DNA from: Pseudarthrobacter polychromogenes
Lineage (GTDB): Bacteria > Actinomycetota > Actinomycetes > Actinomycetales > Micrococcaceae
Direction: 5' to 3'
Length of the DNA: 64,000 bases
Assembly: GCF_014644495.1 (NCBI RefSeq)
Contig: NZ_BMKU01000008.1
Coordinates: 62,001 to 126,000, forward strand
Below are positions 9,290 through 17,424 of the stretch, one piece after another (the stretch's first letter is position 1; each line of letters begins with the position of its first letter). The position numbers were made by a program, and so were the translations under genes. Under the pieces are notes generated by a model. The model was not told the DNA's origin, made no database searches, and was given only the letters and a program-made list of their open reading frames with translations.

Positions 9290-10015
9290 ATGGAGTTTAT
9301 GATCAGCGGACGAAATCTGACAGTTTCAGACCGGTTCCGCGAATACGCCGGGGAAAAGATCTCGAAAATCGAATCGCTTGGGGACAAGGTCCAGCGGGTC
9401 GATGCGAAAGTCTCCAAGGAGACCAATGCCCGGCAGACCGGCGATCAGCTGACCGTTGAGGTGACAGTCCTGGGCAGGGGGCCCGTGATCCGCGCTGAGG
9501 CCAGCGCCGCTGACAAGTTTGCAGCATTCGACCTCGCCTACAACAAACTGCTGGAACGGCTCCGGCGCGCCAAGGACCGCAAGAAGGTCCACCATGGACG
9601 GCACACACCCAAGGCTGTCCGCGAAGCTACCGCCTCCCTCGAACCCGCCAGCCCGAACGAGCCCCTCTACGTCGAGGCAAGCCACCGGAACGAGGCCGTG
9701 GCCGCCCCCGAAGACAAGTCTCCCTACGATGTCGACAACGACATCCCGGCCGGAAATTCCCCGGTCCTGATCCGTCGCAAGGTCTTCCCCGCCGCTTCGC
9801 TCTCCCTCGACGACGCCGTGGACAACATGGAACTTGTGGGCCATGATTTCTACCTTTTCGTGGATAAGGCCACCAACACGCCGTCCGTCGTGTACCGCCG
9901 CCGCGGTTGGACCTACGGGGTGATCACCCTGGACCACGAGTGCGAACCCGGAGACACCGTGGTGGAGGAAAAAGTCCTGGCGTACCGCTCGGACGACACC
10001 CCGGCCAACGCCTAG
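9290..10015 (+). CDS. hpf: Ribosome hibernation-promoting factor, long form
   Basis: A 241-residue protein. The N-terminal S30AE domain (about 1-105) starts MEFMISGRNLTVSDRFREYA. A linker rich in acidic and proline residues follows, and then the C-terminal dimerisation domain (about 178-238) with VIRRKVFPAASLSLDDAVDNM and VYRRRGWTYGVITL. Long HPF promotes 100S ribosome dimers in stationary phase or stress, and in mycobacteria it also affects antibiotic tolerance. The start ATG at 9290 follows GGAGGG at 9280-9285. The 144-bp upstream gap holds no other gene. Its position between the comF-like gene and secA is the usual one. Confidence 0.96.
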   Translation: MEFMISGRNLTVSDRFREYAGEKISKIESLGDKVQRVDAKVSKETNARQTGDQLTVEVTVLGRGPVIRAEASAADKFAAFDLAYNKLLERLRRAKDRKKVHHGRHTPKAVREATASLEPASPNEPLYVEASHRNEAVAAPEDKSPYDVDNDIPAGNSPVLIRRKVFPAASLSLDDAVDNMELVGHDFYLFVDKATNTPSVVYRRRGWTYGVITLDHECEPGDTVVEEKVLAYRSDDTPANA

Positions 10016-10047
10016 GCTGGTGAAAACCATCAACAGAGAGGACTGAT

Positions 10048-11277
10048 GTGCCGGCGACGCTGAGCCTGGACCAGGCACGGCGGATCGCTTTGGCAGCGCA
10101 GGGACTCGACAAAGGACGGCCCGCCGGCCCCGTGACATCACGGACGGTGGGCCGCACCTTTGCCCGGATCCAGCTCGTCCAGATCGATTCCGTCAATGTC
10201 GTTTCCCGGAGCCACTTCCTTCCGTTCTTTTCCCGGCTCGGCAACTACGACCGCACGATCCTCCAGCGGATGTCCGCCGTCAATCCGCGGCGCATGGTGG
10301 AGTACTGGGCGCACGAGGCAAGCTACATCCGGCCGGAACACTATGCGGATCTCCTGTTGTGGCAGAAACGGACCTGGGTGGGTGCGTCCCGCATGGACCC
10401 CGGGCTTCGTGCTGACATCACCGGGCGTATCCTCGACACCCTCGCACGGTCCCGCCCCCTGACCGCTGCTGAGTTGACCGCCCGGATAGGCCACGTCGAG
10501 GAAACGCAGACGGCGAACTGGGGGTGGAACTGGAATGCGGTGAAGAGGGTCCTGGAACACCTGTTTGAGGACGGCACGGTCTGCGCTGCATCTCGGACGG
10601 AACAGTTCGAGCGCAGGTACACGCTGGCTGCCAAGGTGCTGCCGCAGCTTTCCTTCGGTGAAACAGGCGCCGACGCTCCGGCCGAGGCGATGCACCGCCT
10701 GATCGATGCCGCCGCGCAGGCCCACGGCATCGGAACCGTACGGTGCTTCGCAGACTACTTCCGCACGCCCGTCAAAGCGGCAGCGGACGCCGTAGCGCAT
10801 CTTGTGCAGCAGGGAAGGCTGGAACCGGTGACTGTGCCGGGCTGGGACCGTGCCGTCTTCCGCCATGCCGACGCAACTTTGCCCCGGCGGGCCACGGGCC
10901 GCGCGCTGCTGAGTCCCTTCGATTCACTGGTCTTCGAACGCCGGCGGCTTGAGGAACTGTTCGGCTTTCACTACCGGATCGAAATCTATACTCCTGAGCA
11001 CAAAAGGCGGTATGGCTACTACGTCCTTCCCTTCCTCCTCCGGGACAGGATCGTGGCGCGGGTGGACCTCAAGGCTGACCGAAAGGCAGGGAAACTGCTG
11101 GTGAGGTCTTCCTTTGCCGAACCTGGCGCGCCGCCGGACACCGCCGTCGAACTAGCTGCAGAGATCCGCCTCATGGCCGACTGGCTGGGCCTGCCCGACG
11201 TTGAAGTTTTCCCCGTTGGCGACCTGGCCGGCGGCCTCGCCCGTGCCGTACGCACCGAATCGGACTATCCGCTCTGA
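10048..11277 (+). CDS. YcaQ-family winged-helix protein (putative DNA glycosylase)
   Basis: A 409-residue protein of the DUF1006/YcaQ (AlkX) winged-helix family. Visible markers are LSLDQARRIALAAQGL at the N-terminus, FARIQLVQIDSVNVVSRSH near residues 37-55 (carrying the QxQ-type motif QLVQ implicated in catalysis in this family), VEYWAHEASYI near 85-95 and the C-terminal LLSPFDSLVFERRRLEELFGF. Characterised members excise bulky or cross-linked purine lesions. The start is the GTG at 10048 behind AGAGAGGA. The fold and family are clear; activity in this organism is inferred. Confidence 0.88.
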   Translation: MPATLSLDQARRIALAAQGLDKGRPAGPVTSRTVGRTFARIQLVQIDSVNVVSRSHFLPFFSRLGNYDRTILQRMSAVNPRRMVEYWAHEASYIRPEHYADLLLWQKRTWVGASRMDPGLRADITGRILDTLARSRPLTAAELTARIGHVEETQTANWGWNWNAVKRVLEHLFEDGTVCAASRTEQFERRYTLAAKVLPQLSFGETGADAPAEAMHRLIDAAAQAHGIGTVRCFADYFRTPVKAAADAVAHLVQQGRLEPVTVPGWDRAVFRHADATLPRRATGRALLSPFDSLVFERRRLEELFGFHYRIEIYTPEHKRRYGYYVLPFLLRDRIVARVDLKADRKAGKLLVRSSFAEPGAPPDTAVELAAEIRLMADWLGLPDVEVFPVGDLAGGLARAVRTESDYPL

Positions 11278-11312
11278 GGGAACAAGCGGGCACCTCGGCG
11301 GTGTCTCTCCCG

Positions 11313-11318
11313 TAGACT
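11313..11318 (+). promoter_or_regulatory. Putative -10 box (TAGACT) of secA
   Basis: TAGACT at 11313-11318 in the 84-bp gap before secA matches the TANNNT form and would give a leader of about 35-40 nt. No convincing -35 hexamer is present. Confidence 0.35.
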
Positions 11319-11361
11319 AAAAACGCCAGAATTCGGCGGCAAAGACTGGGAGCATCTTCAC

Positions 11362-14100
11362 GTGGCATCACTTATCGAAAAACTTCTCCGCACCGGTGAT
11401 AAAAAAACCCTCCGGCAACTGCGGAACTATGCCGACTCCATCAATGCCCTGGAAGATTCCTTCAAGACGTTTACGGACGCCGAACTCCGGGAGGAAACCG
11501 ACCGGTTGAGGGAACGGCACCAGGACGGTGAGAAGCTGGACGACCTGCTTCCGGAAGCGTTTGCCGCCGTCAGGGAAGCTTCCTCCAGGACCCTGGGGAT
11601 GCGCCACTTCGATGTCCAGATGATGGGCGGCGCCGCCCTGCACCTGGGCAACATCGCGGAAATGAAGACCGGTGAAGGCAAGACCCTGGTGGCGACCGCT
11701 CCCGCCTACCTGAACGCGCTCACCGGCAAGGGCGTCCACGTGATCACCGTGAACGACTACCTCGCTGAGTACCAGTCGGACCTGATGGGACGTGTCTACC
11801 GTTTCCTGGGCCTGAGCAGCGGGTGCATCCTCTCGAACCAGGATCCTGCGGTCCGTCGCCAGCAGTACGCCGCTGACATTACATACGGCACCAACAACGA
11901 ATTCGGATTCGACTACCTCCGCGACAATATGGCCTGGGACAAGAACGAGCTTGTCCAGCGCGGACACCACTTCGCCATTGTTGACGAAGTGGACTCCATC
12001 CTCATTGACGAAGCCCGCACACCGCTCATCATCTCCGGGCCGGCGCAGGGGGACACCAACCGCTGGTACAGCGAATTCGCCAAGGTGGTCCTCCGGCTCC
12101 AGCCTGACAAGGACTACGAGGTCGATGAAAAGAAGCGCACCGTCGGCGTCCTGGAGAGCGGCATCGAGAAGGTGGAGGACTACCTCGGTATCCAGAACCT
12201 GTACGAGTCGGCCAACACACCCCTCATCGGGTTCCTCAACAACGCCATCAAGGCCAAGGAACTTTTCAAGCGGGACAAGGACTACGTCATCCTGGACGGG
12301 GAAGTCCTGATCGTCGATGAACATACCGGCCGCATTCTTGCCGGCCGCCGCTACAACGAGGGTATGCACCAGGCGATCGAGGCCAAGGAAGGCGTCGAGA
12401 TCAAGGCCGAGAACCAGACCCTGGCCACTGTGACGCTGCAGAACTACTTCCGTATGTACCAGAAGCTTTCAGGCATGACCGGTACTGCCGAAACCGAGGC
12501 AGCGGAATTCATGAGCACCTACAAGCTGGGCGTGGTGGCCATTCCCACCAACCGCGACATGCAGCGCATCGACCAGCCGGACCTGGTCTTCAAGAACGAA
12601 ACGGTAAAGTTCGACGCCGTTGTGCGGGACATCGCAGAACGCCACGAAAAGGGCCAGCCGGTCCTGGTGGGCACCACCAGCGTCGAGAAGAGTGAATACC
12701 TGTCCCGCCTCCTTGCCAAGGAAGGCATCCGGCACGAGGTGCTCAACGCGAAAAACCACGCACGCGAAGCTGCCATCGTCGCCCAGGCCGGACGCAAGGG
12801 CGCCGTCACGGTGGCAACCAACATGGCCGGCCGCGGTACGGACATTATGCTCGGCGGCAACGCTGAATTCACCGCCGTGGCCGAGCTGGCCAAGCGCGGG
12901 CTGGATCCTGAGGAGAACTCCGAGGAGTACGAGTCCGCCTGGCCGGCAGCACTCGAAGCCGCAACGCAGTCAGTCAAGGACGAGCACGAGGAGGTGCTGA
13001 ACCTCGGCGGACTCTACGTCCTTGGAACCGAGCGCCACGAATCACGTCGCATCGACAACCAGCTTCGCGGACGTTCCGGCCGCCAGGGTGACCCTGGCGA
13101 GTCGCGCTTCTACCTGTCGCTGACCGATGACCTCATGAGGCTCTTCAACTCGGGCGCCGCGGAACGGCTCATGAACAGTTCCGTGCCCGACGACGTCGCC
13201 CTGGAATCAAAGCTCGTGTCCCGGGCGATCGCGTCAGCGCAGGGCCAGGTTGAGGGCCGCAACGCCGAACAGCGCAAGAACGTCCTGAAGTACGACGACG
13301 TCCTCAACCGCCAGCGTGAGGCAATCTACAGTGACCGGCGGCGGATCCTCGAGGGAGACGACCTCCACGAGAAAGTTCAGTTCTTCGTCGAAGACACCGT
13401 CACTGCGCTCATCGACGCAGCAACGGCAGAAGGCAACGGCGATGACTGGGACTTCAACCAGCTCTGGACCAATCTCAAGACCCTCTATCCCGTGAGCGTC
13501 ACGCCGGAAGAGATCATCGAGGAGGCCGGAGGCAAGTCCAGGCTTACGGTGGAGTTCCTGAAGGAGGAACTGCTCTCCGATGCGCGACTGGTGTACCAGG
13601 CGCGGGAGGAAGCCCTGGGCTCGGAAAGCATGCGTGAACTTGAGCGCCGAGTGGTCCTCTCCGTCATTGGCCGGAAGTGGCAGGAGCACTTGTATGAGAT
13701 GGACTACCTCAAGGAAGGAATCGGGCTGCGCGCCATGGCCCAGCGTGATCCGCTGGTTGAATACCAGCGTGAGGGCTTCATTCTCTTCCAGGGCATGATG
13801 GAAGCCATCCGGGAAGAGAGCGTCGGATTCCTGTTCAACCTTGAGGTTGAGGTCACGCCCGCCCAGGACGTGGTGGTCGCGGACGACGCCGGCGAACACA
13901 CCGAGCATGTGCAGCCGCAGGTTCACGCTGCCGGGCTCGAAGCGCCCGAGAAGCCGGCCCAGCTGCAGTACACCGCACCCAGCGAAAGCGGTGGAACGCA
14001 GACCCGCGTGGAGACGCGCTCCTCGGGCAGGTCAGGGAATCCGGCCAAGGCGGCAGCCCAGGACGCGGCCAAACGTCCCGCGAAGAAGAAGCGCCGCTGA
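11362..14100 (+). CDS. secA: Preprotein translocase ATPase SecA
   Basis: A 912-residue protein, full SecA length. Nucleotide-binding domain 1 carries MKTGEGKT (Walker A) near residues 103-110 and the [19 protein letters not shown] segment near 208-226. The preprotein-binding domain, NBD2 with [15 protein letters not shown] and the motif [12 protein letters not shown], and the helical scaffold with [10 protein letters not shown] all follow in order. The C-terminus is a basic tail ending in KKKRR, without the zinc-binding CxCxSGxxxxC motif found in many other bacteria. It drives Sec-dependent export through SecYEG. Start GTG at 11362; the gene is followed by a strong terminator hairpin. Confidence 0.98.
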   Translation: MASLIEKLLRTGDKKTLRQLRNYADSINALEDSFKTFTDAELREETDRLRERHQDGEKLDDLLPEAFAAVREASSRTLGMRHFDVQMMGGAALHLGNIAEMKTGEGKTLVATAPAYLNALTGKGVHVITVNDYLAEYQSDLMGRVYRFLGLSSGCILSNQDPAVRRQQYAADITYGTNNEFGFDYLRDNMAWDKNELVQRGHHFAIVDEVDSILIDEARTPLIISGPAQGDTNRWYSEFAKVVLRLQPDKDYEVDEKKRTVGVLESGIEKVEDYLGIQNLYESANTPLIGFLNNAIKAKELFKRDKDYVILDGEVLIVDEHTGRILAGRRYNEGMHQAIEAKEGVEIKAENQTLATVTLQNYFRMYQKLSGMTGTAETEAAEFMSTYKLGVVAIPTNRDMQRIDQPDLVFKNETVKFDAVVRDIAERHEKGQPVLVGTTSVEKSEYLSRLLAKEGIRHEVLNAKNHAREAAIVAQAGRKGAVTVATNMAGRGTDIMLGGNAEFTAVAELAKRGLDPEENSEEYESAWPAALEAATQSVKDEHEEVLNLGGLYVLGTERHESRRIDNQLRGRSGRQGDPGESRFYLSLTDDLMRLFNSGAAERLMNSSVPDDVALESKLVSRAIASAQGQVEGRNAEQRKNVLKYDDVLNRQREAIYSDRRRILEGDDLHEKVQFFVEDTVTALIDAATAEGNGDDWDFNQLWTNLKTLYPVSVTPEEIIEEAGGKSRLTVEFLKEELLSDARLVYQAREEALGSESMRELERRVVLSVIGRKWQEHLYEMDYLKEGIGLRAMAQRDPLVEYQREGFILFQGMMEAIREESVGFLFNLEVEVTPAQDVVVADDAGEHTEHVQPQVHAAGLEAPEKPAQLQYTAPSESGGTQTRVETRSSGRSGNPAKAAAQDAAKRPAKKKRR

Positions 14101-14145
14101 CGGTGGTTTGAGCTGCCCGTCGCGGCTTGGTAAAAGATGGTGAGG

Positions 14146-14176
14146 GCAGGGCCGGGAACAGTGTTCCCGGCCCTGC
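14146..14176. terminator. Bidirectional terminator hairpin between secA and the Rv3235-like gene
   Basis: A perfect 14-bp GC-rich stem (14146-14159 with 14163-14176) and a 3-nt loop lie 46 bp after the secA stop and 17 bp from the end of the convergent minus-strand gene. No clear T-tract follows, as is common in actinobacteria. Confidence 0.8.
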
Positions 14177-14192
14177 CGCGTTCTGTTGCCTT

Positions 14193-14690
14193 TCAGCCGA
14201 TGACAAGTTCAGTCACCCGCCACACCTGTTTGCTCCGCTCCAGCCGGACGGCTACTGCACGTGCGCGCACGTCGTCCACCACCACCGCGCTGGCTTCGTA
14301 GACACCATCGCGGACTTCGCAGACGCGGACGGAGCGGACCGCGGAGTTGCGGTGGAGCCGGGCGAGCGCCGGATTGCCGGTCCGGGTGATTTCCCGCCTG
14401 ATCAACGCGGCTCGGTGCTGCAGTGCGGCAAGGCAGCGGGGGTCTAGTCGTCGTGCGAGCTGATGGATCGGCCTGATGCCGGCAAGGACTTCCATTGCCG
14501 CCTGGACTGTGCCGCGGGTGACTGCGCGGACTTCCGCCATGGGGTCCACCGGGCGCAGAGGCGCCGGACCTCCGTCGCGGAAAGGCACCACGGGCGCAGT
14601 TGCCGACTGCGCGTTAGGTGGCTGGTCCGGCTCTGCTGCTCCGGGAGCAGTCCTGCCCCGAACCGCGTGTAGTGGTATTGCTGCAGTCAT
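14193..14690 (-). CDS. Rv3235-family protein
   Basis: A 165-residue protein. The first 60 residues are proline/alanine-rich and look disordered. The conserved part contains RGTVQAAMEVLAGIRPIHQLARRLDP and AVRSVRVCEVRDGVYEASAVVVD, matching the Rv3235 family found near secA in mycobacteria. I chose the ATG at 14688-14690 behind AAGGGGAAG; the ORF remains open 68 codons further upstream but that part overlaps the neighbouring LysM gene. Function is unknown. The LysM gene lies 41 bp upstream on the same strand, so the two are probably one transcript. Confidence 0.82.
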   Translation of the reverse strand: MTAAIPLHAVRGRTAPGAAEPDQPPNAQSATAPVVPFRDGGPAPLRPVDPMAEVRAVTRGTVQAAMEVLAGIRPIHQLARRLDPRCLAALQHRAALIRREITRTGNPALARLHRNSAVRSVRVCEVRDGVYEASAVVVDDVRARAVAVRLERSKQVWRVTELVIG

Positions 14691-14731
14691 TGGTCTTCCC
14701 CTTACTTTGTTGGCGACTGGTCCGGGCTGGG

Positions 14732-15706
14732 CTATTTTCGTCCAGCCAGCGGTGGCTGAAGAATCTGCCCTGGGAGCAGCACATCGGGATCCTGTCCGAT
14801 GACTTTCCGGTTGGCCTCGTACCAGCGAGGCCAGTGAAGTGCGATGTCCAGGTCGGACACGCCGGGTCCCAAATATCGGGCCGCTATGTCCCACAGGGTG
14901 TCTCCGGCGTGGACGGTGACACCCTCGTCCTGCGGCCCGTGTCCCCCTTCAGCGGCACGGTGGGCCGGAGCCGCGAGCATTCCCGGGTCCGTGACAGGTG
15001 TGGCAGGCTGCCAGCCGGGGTGGAGGGTTGACGGGGGAGTTGCTTCCATCGCTCCAGCCAGTTCCGGTACAGAGGCGTGTTCCGGTGCGGTGGTCAGCTC
15101 CGGTTCAGTGGCGTGTTCCGGTACGGTGGCAAGTTCCGGTGCGGTGGTCAGCGGCTCACCGCTGGCCCGCGGGCTATGGCCCCGAGTAGGGGCTGCGCCG
15201 GGTGTGCCCGATTCCCCTTTTCCTTCGGTGGCAGGGACGGCAGGAGCCGAGGAGGATTGCCTTTGCGTCGGAGCCCATTCAGGCCCCGGGCCGGTGACTG
15301 CGGCATGGGCTGCCGGTCCCGCCAGAAGGTGGACGGACAGTGCGCCCAGAACCAGTCTCTGCATGAACGCAGGTGAAAGTCTTCGGGTGGCTGCTGCTGC
15401 GCGGGGACGGCCCTTCCGCTCCAGAATGGCCGTGACGGCAGCACATGCCAGTGACAGGATCCACCACGCCACAAGGCCTGCGCCGGCAGCAGCTGCGCCC
15501 ACCCCGAGGAGTTCCTCGACACCCGTTTCCTGCTTCCGGGCGGAAGCGTCCCCCAGCTGCCCAAGGAGGCCTGACCCGATGAAGCATAGAAGAAGGCCCA
15601 GGAGCAGCACGCCCAGCGCTGTCAGGAGATCAACGGACTGCCCGGGAGCCCCTGCCTTGGCGCTGATGACGTCATTTGATGTAGTTTGACGCTGTTTGGT
15701 TCGCAT
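14732..15706 (-). CDS. Membrane-anchored LysM-domain protein
   Basis: A 324-residue protein. It has hydrophobic segments near residues 28-50, 72-95 and 112-130, a linker of alternating PEL/PEH elements (about 185-220), and one C-terminal LysM motif of about 50 residues (VTVHAGDTLWDIAARYLGP ... LLPGQILQPP). LysM domains bind peptidoglycan, so this is probably a wall-binding membrane protein. Start is the ATG at 15704-15706; the ORF extends 45 codons upstream without supporting features. Its function beyond wall binding is not known. The linker is encoded by short near-repeats at about 15060-15155. Confidence 0.82.
   Translation of the reverse strand: MRTKQRQTTSNDVISAKAGAPGQSVDLLTALGVLLLGLLLCFIGSGLLGQLGDASARKQETGVEELLGVGAAAAGAGLVAWWILSLACAAVTAILERKGRPRAAAATRRLSPAFMQRLVLGALSVHLLAGPAAHAAVTGPGPEWAPTQRQSSSAPAVPATEGKGESGTPGAAPTRGHSPRASGEPLTTAPELATVPEHATEPELTTAPEHASVPELAGAMEATPPSTLHPGWQPATPVTDPGMLAAPAHRAAEGGHGPQDEGVTVHAGDTLWDIAARYLGPGVSDLDIALHWPRWYEANRKVIGQDPDVLLPGQILQPPLAGRK
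15061..15155 (-). repeat. Short imperfect tandem repeats encoding a PEL/PEH linker
   Basis: Units of about 18-36 bp built on GTTCCGGT.CGGTGG recur through this stretch and encode alternating PEL and PEH tripeptide-centred elements in the LysM protein linker. The repeat preserves frame and probably sets spacer length between membrane anchor and wall-binding domain. Confidence 0.6.
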
Positions 15707-15767
15707 AGACTTATTTTGGAGTCGATGGCTGAGGTTTGTCCATACGCTGGAGAGAAGTTTCTTTGGG

Positions 15768-15796
15768 TTGACCGGCCTCCCGCAGGGTCCTACGCT
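15768..15796 (+). promoter_or_regulatory. Strong leaderless promoter (TTGACC-17-TACGCT)
   Basis: A -35 TTGACC at 15768-15773, a 17-bp spacer and a -10 TACGCT at 15791-15796 are followed by only six bases (GACGCA) before the ATG at 15803. Transcription would start at or within a base or two of the start codon, giving a leaderless mRNA. Confidence 0.75.
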
Positions 15797-15802
15797 GACG
15801 CA

Positions 15803-16375
15803 ATGCGCTGGGATTCCCTTTTCAATGACATGGAAAGCCAATTTGCCGAGTCAGAGCGGTTGGCGCTTGACGCAGAAATCAATGACCGCACGAGGGCCGA
15901 GATGGTGGCTACGGAACTCGCAGATCGGCTGCGGGGAGCGCTTGGCTGCCGGCTGGCCGCGCATCTCGGCTGTGGGGAAGTCGTCCGGGGCGCACTGAGC
16001 CATGCAGGCGCGGATGCCCTTGTAGTAGACGAGGAGCAGCACCAAGTACTTATTCCGTACGCATCGGTTATGTGGTACGAAGGGCTGGGCCGGATAGCGG
16101 TGGCAGAGCCGTCACAGGTGCGCAGGGGTATTGGACTTGCCCACGCACTGCGCGGTCTCGCAAGGGACCGCGCGGAACTGTCAGTGACATTGAGGGGGCA
16201 GGGTTCCGGACCTGTCAGGCTCACGGGAGTGATCGACAGGGTGGGGAAGGACCACCTGGACCTGGCCGTCTACACTCCCGGGGAGTCGCGACGCAGCAGT
16301 CAGGTCAACCAGGTATCCGTCATCCCCTTGACATCCCTGGCTTCCATCAGGTCCCGGCGGTCCGGCGAACTCTAA
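15803..16375 (+). CDS. Conserved hypothetical protein, possible Sm-like C-terminus
   Basis: A 190-residue soluble protein with no signal peptide or membrane segment. The N-terminal half is charged and helical (MESQFAESERLALDAEINDR, TRAEMVATELADRLRGAL). The middle has short beta-like segments (ADALVVDEEQHQVLIPYAS). The C-terminal part PVRLTGVIDRVGKDHLDLAVY could be a small beta-barrel of Sm type; this is a weak impression. The ATG at 15803 sits exactly six bases after a good -10 box, so the mRNA is probably leaderless. No known family recognised. It converges on the excisionase-family gene. Confidence 0.75.
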   Translation: MRWDSLFNDMESQFAESERLALDAEINDRTRAEMVATELADRLRGALGCRLAAHLGCGEVVRGALSHAGADALVVDEEQHQVLIPYASVMWYEGLGRIAVAEPSQVRRGIGLAHALRGLARDRAELSVTLRGQGSGPVRLTGVIDRVGKDHLDLAVYTPGESRRSSQVNQVSVIPLTSLASIRSRRSGEL

Positions 16376-16415
16376 TGGCCTCGTCCACTGGGCCAGTGAA
16401 TGGTCCAGGCGGGTA

Positions 16416-16631
16416 TCAGACGGACTTGGACTTCGACTCCTGGATCATCCGGCTTGCCTCGGCGTAGCGCTCCTCGATGTACTGCTCCAGCATCTTCTCT
16501 TCCACGCGCCACTGACCCCTGCCGCCAACCTGGATGGCTTTCAGTTCACCGCTGCGGACCAGTGCGTACGCGGCCGGAGAATTGATCTGGAGCTGCTCGG
16601 CAACATCTGCGAGCGTAAGGAACCTGGGCAT
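16416..16631 (-). CDS. BldC-like helix-turn-helix (excisionase family) DNA-binding protein
   Basis: A 71-residue protein consisting almost wholly of a MerR-like winged helix: LTLADVAEQLQINSPAAYALVRSGELKAIQVGGRGQWRVE, which is the excisionase/BldC pattern. A short acidic-basic tail follows. Such small proteins bind direct repeats at promoters and control development or phage-type functions; no integrase or attachment site is nearby, so a chromosomal regulator is more likely than a phage excisionase. The gene diverges from the CpaB-like gene across a 148-bp gap that holds a TTATCCACA box. Confidence 0.88.
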   Translation of the reverse strand: MPRFLTLADVAEQLQINSPAAYALVRSGELKAIQVGGRGQWRVEEKMLEQYIEERYAEASRMIQESKSKSV

Positions 16632-16669
16632 GCTTCCATTTTGCCATCGAATGGCCGCAGGTGCTGTTG

Positions 16670-16690
16670 TTATCCACAGATTGGCCTTGT
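16670..16690 (+). promoter_or_regulatory. TTATCCACAGA-N4-CCTTGT element upstream of the CpaB-like gene
   Basis: The sequence at 16670-16690 matches 17 of 21 bases of the element at 52035-52055, upstream of tadA. It contains a perfect DnaA-box core TTATCCACA. It sits about 100 bp upstream of the CpaB-like start and in the same orientation relative to the gene as the tadA copy. A shared regulator is inferred. Confidence 0.5.
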
Positions 16691-16779
16691 TTGCAGTGAT
16701 GACTTTTGTTCCGGCGTCCCGGCGGTAACAATGAGGGTGAAACGGCGAGCAGGGCCGGCTTACGGGGGGAGAAAACTAG

Positions 16780-17424
16780 ATGGTGCCTGAAGTATCTGCC
16801 ACAGCGGCACGGCTGAAGCGGCCGTCCTGGAAGGATCCCCGGCTGCTGGCGGGAATCCTCCTGGTCCTGGTTTCCGTGGCCGGTGTCGTCTTCCTCGTCG
16901 GCAGCGCGGACCGGACAACCGAAGTTTTCGCGGCGCGTGATGGTATCGCAGTAGGGGAGCGGCTGACCCAGGACAACCTGGTGCGTGCGAAAGTGCGCCT
17001 GGGGGACACCGAGAGCCAGTACATCACGGCAGAGTCGGGGCTCCCGGAGGGCGTCGTGGCGGTTCAGCGCATCGGAAAGAACCAGCTGGTTCCCCGTGCC
17101 AGCCTTGGCGCGGTAGACGAACTCGACCGAAAGCCGGTGGCGCTTTCCATCGATGAAGCGCTCCCGGGGCAGGCAGTAGCCGGAGCCAGGGTGGACGTCT
17201 GGGTTGCCCAGGCGGACGCCCGAAACGGCTTCAGCGAGCCGAAGCTCCTCCTGTCCGGTGCTGAGATCGCCGAGGTAACAGCCGGCTCCACGGCATTGGG
17301 ATCATCGAGGAAAACCGTCCTCATGGTGCTGGTGGAGGACAGTCACATGCCTGCGCTGCTGGGAGCCCAAGCAAACGGGGCAAAGATCTCGGTGGTCTGG
17401 AACCCGGGCGGCGGCGCCAAATGA
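16780..17424 (+). CDS. CpaB-like SAF-domain pilus assembly protein
   Basis: A 214-residue protein with one membrane segment near residues 24-42 (LLAGILLVLVSVAGVVFLVG). A SAF domain follows at about 48-110: EVFAARDGIAVGERLTQDNLVRAKVRL and GVVAVQRIGKNQLVPRASL. The C-terminal part (VALSIDEALPGQAVAGARVDVWVA) is the RcpC/CpaB-type half. CpaB proteins assemble the periplasmic/extracytoplasmic part of Tad/Flp pilus systems. Start ATG at 16780 after GGGGGGAG. It overlaps the CpaE-like gene by 4 bp (ATGA), so the two form an operon, but the tadABC genes are about 35 kb away. Confidence 0.8.
   Translation: MVPEVSATAARLKRPSWKDPRLLAGILLVLVSVAGVVFLVGSADRTTEVFAARDGIAVGERLTQDNLVRAKVRLGDTESQYITAESGLPEGVVAVQRIGKNQLVPRASLGAVDELDRKPVALSIDEALPGQAVAGARVDVWVAQADARNGFSEPKLLLSGAEIAEVTAGSTALGSSRKTVLMVLVEDSHMPALLGAQANGAKISVVWNPGGGAK

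Noticed and set aside
11368..12369. 333-codon minus-strand ORF opposite secA
   Set aside because: Mirror frame of SecA; no independent start signal or domain.
16416..16631. Phage excisionase marking an integrated element
   Set aside because: No integrase, attachment repeats or phage genes nearby; the protein better fits chromosomal BldC-like regulators.
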